Positions 13,329 to 28,015 of a DNA stretch of 64,000 bases are shown one piece after another. Location of the stretch: the NCBI GenBank assembly GCA_023078685.1, contig JALGAS010000005.1, positions 248,001 to 312,000 of the forward strand, read 5' to 3'. Source of the DNA: Neopestalotiopsis rosae (Eukaryota; Ascomycota; Sordariomycetes; Amphisphaeriales; Sporocadaceae). How positions within the stretch are numbered: position 1 is the stretch's first letter; each line of letters begins with the position of its first letter. The notes beneath the pieces were generated by a model. That model was not told the origin of the DNA and did no database searches. It saw only the letters and a list, made by a program, of their open reading frames with translations. The position numbers were made by a program, and so were the translations under genes.

Positions 13329-14490
13329 TCAGAAGAATTGCTTAAGGCCCTCGATCGTCTCTCGGAATCCGACGACCTCTTTGGGGTCAATGCCCAATTC
13401 TTCTGGGCTAATATGCTCGTCGGTCTCGACCCAGGGATCGCACTTCTCTCCAAATTGGAACTGCAGAGCAATTTCGCGGCCGGCTGGGCCCCATATCTTC
13501 TCATAGTCATCGTGTCTGCATTGAATCACGAGTCCCTTCTTGCCCGTGACTTCGGACCAGACATCCATCATCTGTCTGAAGGTCCATTTCTCTAACGCCA
13601 CGTTGGCACACCGACCAAAGGACTTGGGCGCGGAGAGCAAAGCTTGTCGAACCCAGATGCCCGGATTAGTCTTCATATCACCAGACAGAAGAACCTTGGC
13701 ATCTGGATTTGTTGGCAATATCTGGACATGATATCCGGTCGGAGGCTGTTGAGTGCCGTGTCAGAAACTGTCTTGTTATCACATGTTGGTGACCTACTTA
13801 CGTATTCAATGGGTTTGATCAACGGGAAATAAAGGAGGTTTTGAGGGTAGTATCCGAAGAAAAGATACGTTGTCTTTTTGGCCAGTTCGGGAAGCTCACT
13901 CTTGATTCGTTCGTCCACTTCGGCTTTGGCGTCCATCTAGACGATACTGGCTCAGCAAAGGTGACAAATTGTGTCTGATGGATTCTCCAACGATATGGGT
14001 TCTTACATGCGGCACTGATAGCTCGCCATTGAGAAGCTTCTTGGTAGTAGGACAACTCGACCAGATATAGTGCTCCAATGTTGCTGTCTGAGCTGCTGCT
14101 CGAGCCAGCCTCATCCCCTGGTCTTCTTCGAGAGAGCTCGATTCTTCTTGTGTCTTTCCGCTGAACAGATGTTCCCACCAGTTGGTAACGGCAAAGACAG
14201 CGCTGACCCCCTGATATGGCCGCGTCAGTATTGAGCGAGAAGGCTTCCTTGCGCCGAATCACGATCTTGTCTGCAGCCAAACTAACCTCAAATGCAGCCA
14301 CAAGGGAGCTTTCATCATCAAAACTGGCCGAGACCACCTCGATTCCTTCGGCCGCTAGTTTCTTTGCTGCTACGCTGTCGACATTTCTTGTGATGGCACG
14401 AACTTTCCAGCCTGGCGTGTTCTTCATGACATTAACAACTCCGCCGCCTTGGCTACCCGTGGCACCTGTAACTGCAATGATTTTAGACAT
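13329..14490 (-). CDS. NmrA-like family NAD(P)-binding protein
   Basis: Atypical short-chain dehydrogenase of the NmrA/HSCARG type, which binds NAD(P) and often acts as a redox sensor or regulator rather than an enzyme; 319 aa. Exons on the minus strand are 14490-14287, 14210-14007, 13936-13802 and 13745-13329, each with GT-AG borders and each join in phase 0. The glycine-rich Rossmann motif VTGATGSQGGGV is at residues 7-18. AVFAVTNWWEH after the first intron and the segment LEHYIWSSCP are typical of the family. Introns are 76, 70 and 56 bp. No catalytic Tyr-x3-Lys is evident, as expected for NmrA-like proteins. The next gene upstream on the same strand is an SDR, so the pair may share a pathway. 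Confidence 0.9.
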
Positions 14491-15151
14491 ATCGAATGCT
14501 TTATCACAGGACGGCAGAAGTCTTGACCAAATTGAAATTAAAGCTCAGAGGACCGGGGGATAATTTGTGGTGATGCTGGATAAACCTGATACCAAGGGGG
14601 GCTGTCCACAATCAATGGGGAAGCTTGTTGCATATTATAGCCTAGCTTTCGATTAACCCGTACGATGGCCCGGTCGGATATGCAACACTCGTACGGCTGG
14701 CCTTCGAGTGGAGTTGGCGATGCAGTCATGCGGGTCATATGAAGGCAGCAACCTATGGATGTCCAAAACAGAGGTCTGTTTAGTGGAACCGGACCGACCC
14801 TTGGAGCTTTCGTAACAGTATTGGTGAGAATGCGGTAATGGTTTGACATCTTGCATCTGACGTACGAATACCGGATTACGCAGAGCCAAGAGCTCCGTGC
14901 GGAACTCGTGTGGCGAACTAGTCTTGGAGATTTCTTGCGGATTGGTGTGTCCGGATTACTTTGCCCATCAAGATAATGGCGGCGCGAGCCGAGGTAGTTT
15001 TGCTCTGTAGCAATCGGCCGGGATGACTGAATGGCGTGAGGAAAAATGAGCTGAGCTAAACTAATGGACATATAGTCTTCTGGGAGGCGCGGATTCATAC
15101 AAAATGTTATTTCTCAATTTATTCAATATGTCAGGAATATTAGATTACAGT
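14491..15151. other. Intergenic interval between NmrA-like and SDR genes
   Basis: A 661-bp spacer that must carry the promoter of the NmrA-like gene and the 3' end of the SDR gene. The 9-mer CCGGATTAC occurs twice in the same orientation, near 14870 and 14950; a binding site is possible but unproven. A 186-codon minus-strand frame here has no recognisable domain. Confidence 0.5.
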
Positions 15152-16180
15152 CTACATTCTGCTTGCTCTGGGAGAATCTATCAAAGCGTCCTTCAGCCCA
15201 CTTGGTTCTCCATGAATACCGGAGAACCAAGGCTCAAAGACAAGTGTGTTGCGATAAGAGACATCACCACCTTTGTACTCTGGTACCTCGTAGAAGAAAT
15301 GTTTGTCATGTGCGGTTTCAACGGCCTCGCCGGTCCTTTCATTGGCTTCATCGTCGAGGTACAAGTCATATGCCGAGATGAGGCAAGATGGCAACGTAAG
15401 GCTGTACACGTGAGTATATGAACTTTGGGTTTTTCTTTCTCGTGGATCAGAATGGTGGCGACTCACTGCTCTGGCAAGAATGCCAATGAGAAGCCTGGTT
15501 TGATGGGTGTGTCTACGGCACCAGGTAAGACCGTGTTTATCGTAATGTTTTCCTTTGATTTCAAGAGTGGTGCCATGGTCCTTGCCCATTGCAAAGCCGC
15601 AGCCTTAGCACCACAATACTCGGGGAAGGTTGCGCCGGGATGAATAGCCATCATGCTGTTTGTGATGATAATCTTGCCACCTGGTTTCTCATTGTGGCGC
15701 ATGAAATGAATGGCCAGCGTGGTGCCGTATACCACGCCTTTCCAGTCTATCTCGGTACAGGATAGGTCCGGCGCGTCGGGAATATCGTCCATGTCGGCAG
15801 AGCGGTGACCGAAGTTGTAAACACTGCCCTTGTCGACGATACCGGCATTGGCAATGAGCACGTCGATGCGACCCCATTTCTTCCATACCGTCCGGAAGCG
15901 ATTCGTTTGGGAAGCATACGACTCGACGGCGCTCTGAACGAATGTCAACGTTTCTGCACTCGGGTCGAGCTCCTTGGCGACCTGTTCGCCGAGTGTGGCT
16001 CTTCGCCCTGTCACTGCCACTCGATAACCTCGACCGTGAAGATGCTTTGCGAGGTCAAGACCAATTCCACTCTGGAGATTGCTCCACTTAGTGGTATGCC
16101 CAAAAAGTTTAAGATAGAGAACTGACCGTGGACCCAGTGATGATGGCTACTTTTTCGTAGGTGATCGTTTGTGAGCCCAT
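15152..16180 (-). CDS. Short-chain dehydrogenase/reductase (SDR)
   Basis: NAD(P)-dependent oxidoreductase of the classical SDR family, 302 aa, substrate unknown. Minus-strand exons are 16180-16127, 16071-15467 and 15401-15152. Joining exons 1 and 2 rebuilds the cofactor motif TGSTSGIGL; the first intron (55 bp) uses a GTCAGT donor. NNAG-like IANAG, the active-site serine (ITNSMMAI) and Tyr-x3-Lys (YCGAK, near residue 169) are present. The PGAVDTPI segment follows. The fold and order resemble 15-hydroxyprostaglandin-dehydrogenase-like SDRs. An in-frame ATG 156 bp upstream (16336) would add 52 residues with no SDR character, so 16180 is preferred. The last exon encodes a charged tail of about 80 residues. 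Confidence 0.88.
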
Positions 16181-21315
<5,135 letters not shown>

Positions 21316-24300
21316 ATGTCCGGCCGAAGCGCATACGTGCGCAAAAAGATTACAGAAACAAAAACCAGCAGTGACAAGAATGCCAGCCATCTAAGCACGG
21401 CAGATCTGAAGCAGCAGGATGTGTCAGGCTCACGTAGTTTTGACTATGGCGAAGGCTATGTGGAGAATTACATGTCTCCCCCAGGGACAGCATATGGCAC
21501 AGCCGGCGTGCGATTCCTCAAGTTCTCCGAGTCGCCGCATCCTGATCTGAGCCACAAGATCCCGGTATCAACAACAGGCACTTGGAGCAGTGGTAGTCAA
21601 AGCGGCGGAAGCGATGGAGGCAGACGGGACGTTGGGCCATTCCCACAACAGCAACAGCAAGCAGTGGTGCCCATGGACAGCTTTGCCTATGCGCGCGCCA
21701 GGAAGCCCATCATCCACACCGAGGACGTCTCTGGAATTGAGCGTTCGGGCTTCAGGAGCGCCATAGACAAGCGGAGCGACGATGTAAGGAGAGGCCTGAG
21801 CAAAGCCTTTGGCTTTGGGAAGAAATCAAAGCGGCAACTCGAGGGTGAGCCACGCACTCACTCGTCGGCTGGCATGTCGATAGCGACTGAATATGGCGCT
21901 CACGACATTGACGATATGCCTCCAATGCCGCCCTTGACCCCGTCACAGCTCGCATCCTGGGAGTCTCATGATGGTGCCCATCAGCCGCCATCCTCGGAAA
22001 GCAGAGGATTGCCGCTTGTGCCGCCCCGAACACCGCCATCCAACCTCAAACGCTGGATTGGTGCCGGACGTCCTGTTCAAAATGGAACCAGACTGAGAAA
22101 GGATCCTGAATTGTGGGATCCCAATGGAGATGTACTGGTCTACATGGCACCCCGTGGACAAATGCCACAACCGCAACCCTTGTTCCGGCTGTCTTCTCAC
22201 ATTATTGAAGCGACAGACAGTAGATTCCTCATTCAGTTGATGCGAGAAGGCGCCACACATGGCCATGTCCCCATCCCACCCTCTCCAGATACCCCATCAG
22301 GATTGTCTCACCAAAGCTTTAGCAACCACTCTGACTCTTGGCATGGCGGAAGGGGGCACTATGGCGATGACACCGATAACACTGAAGGCGATGATCAGAT
22401 CGCCTATGAGATGTACTTCCCAGCGCCCACAGAGCTCAACAAGTCAGAGGCCCATCGTCACAACATCACGACCCGGAATGTCTTGGCACTTTTGTACCAT
22501 GCCTCCCTCGTTGGCGTGACATTACACCAAGCTCTTGCTGACTTGCACATCCGGCTTGAAACATATATGCCCCCAGATGCCGATAATATCGGCATCATTC
22601 TCAATTACCTGTCGGCTCGGGCGATTGACGACTGCCGCAACGATCCCGAGACGGCCGTGTCACTTCTTGCCTGGTCCGAGTCGCAGACGATACGGTGGGA
22701 GGAAGGTTGGCGCGAGGCATTCCTGCACTCTGTTGGCATGTACCCAAGATTAAATGGATGTGCAGACTTCAGGCTGGTCACACCAATCTCACGCGCGCTC
22801 CTGGAGCGTGCTTCCCTCGAGACGCAACTCCGTGTTCAAGCCGCCGAGGAGCGATTGGCCGACTTCTCCTATGGTGATATTTGGCCCCAGGGAGGGCTGA
22901 TTGCCAATAGCCATGCCAAAGCAGCAAGCGACCGGCTGCGCAAATTCTTCGTGTCTCACTATGCATCATACTACGGCGAATGGCCACCGTCGCCACCGGC
23001 ATCAAATGATCCTTCAGGCGACAGCGAAGACATTTGGCTCACGAGGAACGTGGCGCAGAAGCTTCAAAAGGACTTTGGTGCACTCTATGATTACCTGGTG
23101 AACCGCGATATCGCCTGGGACGAGTCGGAAACCCGAAGCAGCAGAAAATGGGAGATGGTGTCCGAAAGCGGGAACAAGTCCTTTGACGCTGACACTGTCG
23201 ATCTGCCCATGACTGACCTGCTCATCGAATGGGACAATCGGTCCAAATTTCCGCATATACCACATCCATACCCCTTAGTGCCCGACTCGTATCCCCCAAC
23301 AAATGCATCCGTGGGCTTGCGGGACAGAGCGAAGAGGGACAAGCACAAGGGGACGGAAGACCGGGCGCTGGAACGGCGCGTCCAGCTGGCCTACACCGAA
23401 GCGACAAATATATATATCCTCGGGTCTGACTTCCAGCAGTCTGGTCTCATCGACAGCTTTGTCAAGTTTGAAAAGTCGGACCAGATTGGCATGCTAGATC
23501 CAATGGTCGGCCGTCGCGGCCGCTGGGTGTTGATCTACGGTATTCTGCAGACTCTGGCCACCATTTCTGTCGACGCCCCCTATGTCCGATACAGGAAGGA
23601 TGTGGCATATCATTTATGTCCGCGGTTGAAAGGAGTCAGACTCCCACCGTGGAGAGGCGTCGCTAACATCAATACTGAACCGGCACACGAGCTGTCGCAT
23701 TGCTGGACTACGCCACAAACCTGGAATGATAGCAGCGACCAAGAGGCTGCCGACGAACTCAGTCCCATCACAATGATGATGAGTGCTCAAGGCCACAATT
23801 TCCCCAATCCGCCGCCAAGCGTGGCTCGTTCGAGCACGTCGGGATGGCATGCATCGATGCCGCCCAGTGGTCGCTCAAGCGCCATAGGCACCTCTTCGGC
23901 TGTGAGTGTCATGTCCGACGATGCACGCAGCTTCCGTACCGTGGCGACGTCCTTATACCGGGCCCCGAGTAACGACCGGATAAAGACAGGCAAGTCTGCC
24001 GCGCCTGGATCGACAGTGACAGAAGGTGAAGCCGTCAGGCCGCGCGCTTGGTCGCACCGCTCGCGGAGTATAAGTGCAGCCCGCAGCCCGGCCGAGGTGG
24101 CGGCCATGTCAGTCAAACCGTTACCTGTGCCAGGTGGTGGAGGCTTCCTGGATCTCGAAGAGAGCCCCCCTCCAATCTCTCGGAAGAAGACTGGCAGCCG
24201 CTCCATAACTCCGAGGGAAAAGCGGGTGGATGCGGCCGGTACTCCGCCGGTGATAAGGGATTTTGACGAGCTCCACGTTGATGACAATGAGATACCCTAA
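21316..24300 (+). CDS. Large conserved fungal protein, DUF8004-like
   Basis: Single-exon gene, 994 aa, function unknown. It has a disordered N-terminus (about 1-130), a conserved block beginning MDSFAYARARKPIIHTEDV and running through RGLSKAFGFGKKSK, a Pro-rich patch (PPMPPLTPSQ), and a globular core of about 500 residues from LRKDPELWDPNGD onward. The C-terminal 250 residues are Ser-rich and disordered. I recognise the core from long uncharacterised ascomycete proteins carrying the DUF8004 domain; this is recall, not a search. No signal peptide or membrane segment is evident. The basic patches and disorder would suit a cytoplasmic scaffold, but that is inference. ATG 21316 follows a CT/AC-rich leader and is the first in frame. 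Confidence 0.85.
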   Translation: MSGRSAYVRKKITETKTSSDKNASHLSTADLKQQDVSGSRSFDYGEGYVENYMSPPGTAYGTAGVRFLKFSESPHPDLSHKIPVSTTGTWSSGSQSGGSDGGRRDVGPFPQQQQQAVVPMDSFAYARARKPIIHTEDVSGIERSGFRSAIDKRSDDVRRGLSKAFGFGKKSKRQLEGEPRTHSSAGMSIATEYGAHDIDDMPPMPPLTPSQLASWESHDGAHQPPSSESRGLPLVPPRTPPSNLKRWIGAGRPVQNGTRLRKDPELWDPNGDVLVYMAPRGQMPQPQPLFRLSSHIIEATDSRFLIQLMREGATHGHVPIPPSPDTPSGLSHQSFSNHSDSWHGGRGHYGDDTDNTEGDDQIAYEMYFPAPTELNKSEAHRHNITTRNVLALLYHASLVGVTLHQALADLHIRLETYMPPDADNIGIILNYLSARAIDDCRNDPETAVSLLAWSESQTIRWEEGWREAFLHSVGMYPRLNGCADFRLVTPISRALLERASLETQLRVQAAEERLADFSYGDIWPQGGLIANSHAKAASDRLRKFFVSHYASYYGEWPPSPPASNDPSGDSEDIWLTRNVAQKLQKDFGALYDYLVNRDIAWDESETRSSRKWEMVSESGNKSFDADTVDLPMTDLLIEWDNRSKFPHIPHPYPLVPDSYPPTNASVGLRDRAKRDKHKGTEDRALERRVQLAYTEATNIYILGSDFQQSGLIDSFVKFEKSDQIGMLDPMVGRRGRWVLIYGILQTLATISVDAPYVRYRKDVAYHLCPRLKGVRLPPWRGVANINTEPAHELSHCWTTPQTWNDSSDQEAADELSPITMMMSAQGHNFPNPPPSVARSSTSGWHASMPPSGRSSAIGTSSAVSVMSDDARSFRTVATSLYRAPSNDRIKTGKSAAPGSTVTEGEAVRPRAWSHRSRSISAARSPAEVAAMSVKPLPVPGGGGFLDLEESPPPISRKKTGSRSITPREKRVDAAGTPPVIRDFDELHVDDNEIP

Positions 24301-25657
24301 TTGTTGCTTGCAAACTTGTATTTAAATAAAGCCGCATTATACAGGCAGTCTCGAGAAAGGCTCATCGAGGCAAAATTTTTCACATTCTTGACCAGCTCTA
24401 TCAAGCAATGCAACATGGAAGAGTACACTGGGTAGATTTTTACTATACGTATATGAAAAATGCGGCAGCATCTATGAGCATAGTTGCATAAAAGGGGAAG
24501 AGACAGAGCGGAGACTCATCACATATTCTGATAATACCATGTTGTGCAGAGGCGGTCAGTCCAAGTGAGAACAATGACGGATACGTCTTCCGATGCTTGT
24601 GAACTGTTTCTACACTATAGTATGATAAGTGAGACAAAAGAAAAACATCTGTGATAAGTTATGAGAAATGAATTGGAATGGCATGACCACGCAATACAAT
24701 TTACAGTTTAGTATTCTCCACACCGAGTTTTGGTACATTATGCTTATCGTCAATTATAAAAAACATCGATCTATGTATATTCAAAATTGGTGATGTCATG
24801 CGGCTTTTGCACTCTCGACGCCTCTCGACCACGTCATACATCTTTGTGAGGTCTAGGAACTTATCCCATGTATGTGCTGATTATATCAAGATCCGAAGCA
24901 ACTCGGATGTAAGGGGCGGGAAACACAAACTTAGCAAGAAGAAATCGATCCGACTTTTGGAAAAATTTGTGATGACTGACAGTGTTGTGTAACTTGATCA
25001 GGATGATTTCCCACCGATAAGGCCCCGCCAGCCTCCCCTTGCTTAGTGATAATCAGACTTCAGGCTTTCGCAACCCCGTCCCCGCCTCCACCTGGACAGT
25101 CTCCATATCCCCAAGTCCCCCCCTGGCATAAGATCGCATGCTGCTTGCTGCCAGCCTGCTTCCTGCATGGACGGGTAATAGCAGCGAAAAGTCCCGCGAG
25201 GGGAACTGGGAATTTTGGGGGGAATTGGTGAAGTGATCCTGGCCAGACCTTGCCGATCAAAGTCCTGTTCGCGTTAATCATGCCGAGACTACCTGGAATA
25301 GCCCGTGCCAAGGGTCGTTTTTTTCTGTCTCTGTTGTGTACGGTTCTCGTCTGTTACGGCACAGTACGTACTGCATGGTGGAATCACAACGGCAGGATCT
25401 CGGTAACGTCCGCGATAGATAGATACGCATGCAACGCAATGGCAGGATCCGAAAGCGCAATCAATCAATCGATGACAATCAATCACAGGTAGGCTGATAG
25501 ACAGGGTATATAACTTGGAGTATAAAGGAAAGTAGCGTCTGGCTCACACCCAACTCCGAGTTTCTTTCCCCCGATTCTCTGTTGTCGGCTTTTCCGGTTC
25601 AGTTTGTCAGAGTCCTACGTACTCCACGGCTGCCTTTCGTGTCTTGACTCTTTCACC
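24301..25657. other. Intergenic interval, no gene seen
   Basis: The left part is AT-rich and holds the 3' end of the DUF8004-like gene (AATAAA-like word near 24325). The right part holds the promoter of the gamma-glutamyltranspeptidase gene. No supported open frame. Confidence 0.6.
25507..25513 (+). promoter_or_regulatory. TATA-like element of the GGT gene
   Basis: TATATAA lies about 145 bp upstream of the chosen ATG at 25658, followed by a second TATAAAG word at 25521 and a CT-rich leader. Inferred from position and sequence only. Confidence 0.4.
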
Positions 25658-27343
25658 ATGTTGGGTAATCGCCGTATCACCGCCCTCCTGGCAGGCTGCT
25701 TGCCGCTGCTTCCCGCCAGCGCCAACCCCATTTCCAGCCAAGAGCCCAAGTTGGGTGCCGTTGCCTCTGAGAACTCCGTGTGCAGTCAGATCGGTATCCA
25801 GCTCCTCAAGGATGGTGGCAATGCCGCCGACGCCCTCGTGGGCACCGTCTTCTGCGTCGGTGTCATTGGCATGCAGCACAGCGGAATCGGAGGCGGTGGC
25901 TTCATGCTCGTCCGAAGCAGCAACGGAAGCTATGAGTTCATTGATTTCCGTGAGACGGCGCCCGCCGCTGCTTTCCAGGATATGTACGTCAACAACACCG
26001 ATGCCAGCTTGTACGGCGGCCTCGCCAGTGGAGTACCCGGTGAGCTGCGAGGTCTCGAGCACCTGCACACCAAGTACGGAAAGCTACCCTGGGAGCACGT
26101 CATGAAGCCTGCCATCAAGGTTGCTCGGTATGGCTTCAGAGTCAACGAGGACCAGGTCCGCTACATGAACTCTGTATCGGGAAGCTTCTTCACCGACGAT
26201 CCTTCCTGGGCCATTGACTTTGCCCCTCACGGCACCAGGGTGCAGCTCAACGACACCATGACCCGTAAGCGCTATGCCGACACCCTCGAGGTCATCTCCA
26301 AGGAAGGCGCCGATGCCTTTTACACTGGAGCTATTGCCAATGCCACCATTGCGGCCCTGAAGAACTCCAACGGAACCATGACGATGGAGGACCTGGCAAA
26401 CTACACTGTCGCCTTGCGAGAGCCCTCTGCTATTGACTACCGTGGCTATAAGCTGACCAGCTGTGGTGCCCCCGCCGGTGGTTCCGTGGCCCTCAGTGCT
26501 CTCAACATTGTGAGCGGCTACACGGGTTTCGGCGACCCTGCCCAGATTAATCAAACCACCCACCGCATTGACGAGGCCATGCGTTTTGCCTATGGACAGA
26601 GAACCCTTTTGGGTGATCCCTCCTTTGTCAACGGCACCTTGGAGTACCAAAAGTCCATGCTCTCCGAGGCTACAGGTGCAGAGGTCCGGGGCAAGATCTT
26701 GGATTACACTACGCAGAATGTTTCGGCATACGATCCTTCGGGCTATGAGAGTCTCGAGACTCCCGGCACCAGCTATGTCGCCACTGCCGACGCAAGCGGC
26801 CTCTCCATCAGTCTCACAACGACTATCAACACCTTGTATGGCTCGCAGATCATGGTCCCCGAGACGGGAGTTATTATGAACAACGAGATGAACGACTTCT
26901 CCATCCCCGGAAGCTCGAATGCATTTGGCTACATTCCCAGCGAGGCCAACTACATTGTCCCGGGTAAGCGACCGCTCTCGTCCATTTCGCCCACCATTGT
27001 CGAGACGCCCGAGGGCCGCCTCTACCTTATCGTTGGATCTGCCGGCGGCAGCCGCATCATTACGGCCACGATTCAGAACATCCACCACGTATTGGATCAG
27101 AACATGACGGCGCCCGAGGCCTTGGCCCAGCCGAGACTGCACGACCAGCTTGTGCCCAACCTGGTCTCGTTCGAGTACGCGTACGACAACAGCACTGTTG
27201 CGTACATGAAGAGCCTCGGCCACAATGTCACCTGGGTCGCACCGGGTTCCAGCACGGCTCAGGCCGTGAGACTGCTGGCCAATGGCACATTCGAGGCAGC
27301 GGGAGAACCAAGACAGGTGAACTCTGGCGGATTTGCCATCTAA
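25658..27343 (+). CDS. Gamma-glutamyltranspeptidase, secreted
   Basis: Ntn-hydrolase that cleaves the gamma-glutamyl bond of glutathione and transfers or hydrolyses the glutamyl group; 561 aa, single exon. Residues 1-20 form a signal peptide (ITALLAGCLPLLPASA core), so it enters the secretory pathway. The large subunit has the family motifs GGNAADA and SGIGGGGFML. The autoprocessing and catalytic threonine is Thr371 in PGTSYVATAD, followed by SLTTTINTLYGS. The substrate-binding loop is GSAGGSRI near the C-terminus. Several N-glycosylation sequons are present. Length fits secreted fungal GGTs. An 18-codon upstream extension begins with TTG, not ATG, so 25658 is taken as the start. Confidence 0.95.
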   Translation: MLGNRRITALLAGCLPLLPASANPISSQEPKLGAVASENSVCSQIGIQLLKDGGNAADALVGTVFCVGVIGMQHSGIGGGGFMLVRSSNGSYEFIDFRETAPAAAFQDMYVNNTDASLYGGLASGVPGELRGLEHLHTKYGKLPWEHVMKPAIKVARYGFRVNEDQVRYMNSVSGSFFTDDPSWAIDFAPHGTRVQLNDTMTRKRYADTLEVISKEGADAFYTGAIANATIAALKNSNGTMTMEDLANYTVALREPSAIDYRGYKLTSCGAPAGGSVALSALNIVSGYTGFGDPAQINQTTHRIDEAMRFAYGQRTLLGDPSFVNGTLEYQKSMLSEATGAEVRGKILDYTTQNVSAYDPSGYESLETPGTSYVATADASGLSISLTTTINTLYGSQIMVPETGVIMNNEMNDFSIPGSSNAFGYIPSEANYIVPGKRPLSSISPTIVETPEGRLYLIVGSAGGSRIITATIQNIHHVLDQNMTAPEALAQPRLHDQLVPNLVSFEYAYDNSTVAYMKSLGHNVTWVAPGSSTAQAVRLLANGTFEAAGEPRQVNSGGFAI

Positions 27344-28015
27344 ACACAAAGCGGCCAAAGGAGAGCCGTAAATTAAATGTAATGATAATTGTACATAGAA
27401 GAATTCGATGTAACGATAGTTCAGAGTCTAGGACGACGAGATGTGGAATTACGGATGTCAAAGCCACGTCCAATATGTCCACCTCGGCTGTGAATATTTA
27501 TGAATTATTGATCATGACACTTTATGTGTACGTGGATGTAGTATAATTGCACATCCATTCGTGTTGACCGTTATTCTGACGTGGTAATAATGCACTACGC
27601 ATCTCTCTTTCCAAAGCCAATCACGCCACATTGATAGTCGTATATCCACATGCGGGGGAAGATGACGGTTCCATAATATATCGAGGTCCGCATTCTGTAT
27701 TTTCTGCCAATTACCCGTCTTCCTATTCGTGATACGGGACCCGCGGGTCCGTCTTCATGATCCTTCACCCCGCTGCCAGGAGCGACTAGCCGGCATAGCA
27801 CCGCCGAAACAGGCCTAGAGCTTGGTATTTATATTCTGACCCGCTTCAAGAAACACAAAAGGTCTCCCAGAACCCGAGGTCCGAGATCACGTGACCTGAT
27901 CTTTCCCGCCATATCCGATGTCTTGCTTCGGTATTCATTCCCGATGAGACCCCCAGAGTCTGAACTCTAGGTTCACCGGGGCCGAAAGGTATACAATTTC
28001 GGTACCGACTTCGCG
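27344..28015. other. Intergenic interval, no gene seen
   Basis: Holds the 3' end of the GGT gene and the promoter of the Zn2Cys6 regulator. Nothing else could be supported. Confidence 0.6.

Noticed and set aside
14538..15098. 186-codon minus-strand frame between the NmrA-like and SDR genes
   Set aside because: No domain or compositional support, and it overlaps the expected promoter.
26084..27358. 424-codon open frame antisense to the GGT gene
   Set aside because: Same shadow effect, with no recognisable family or start context.
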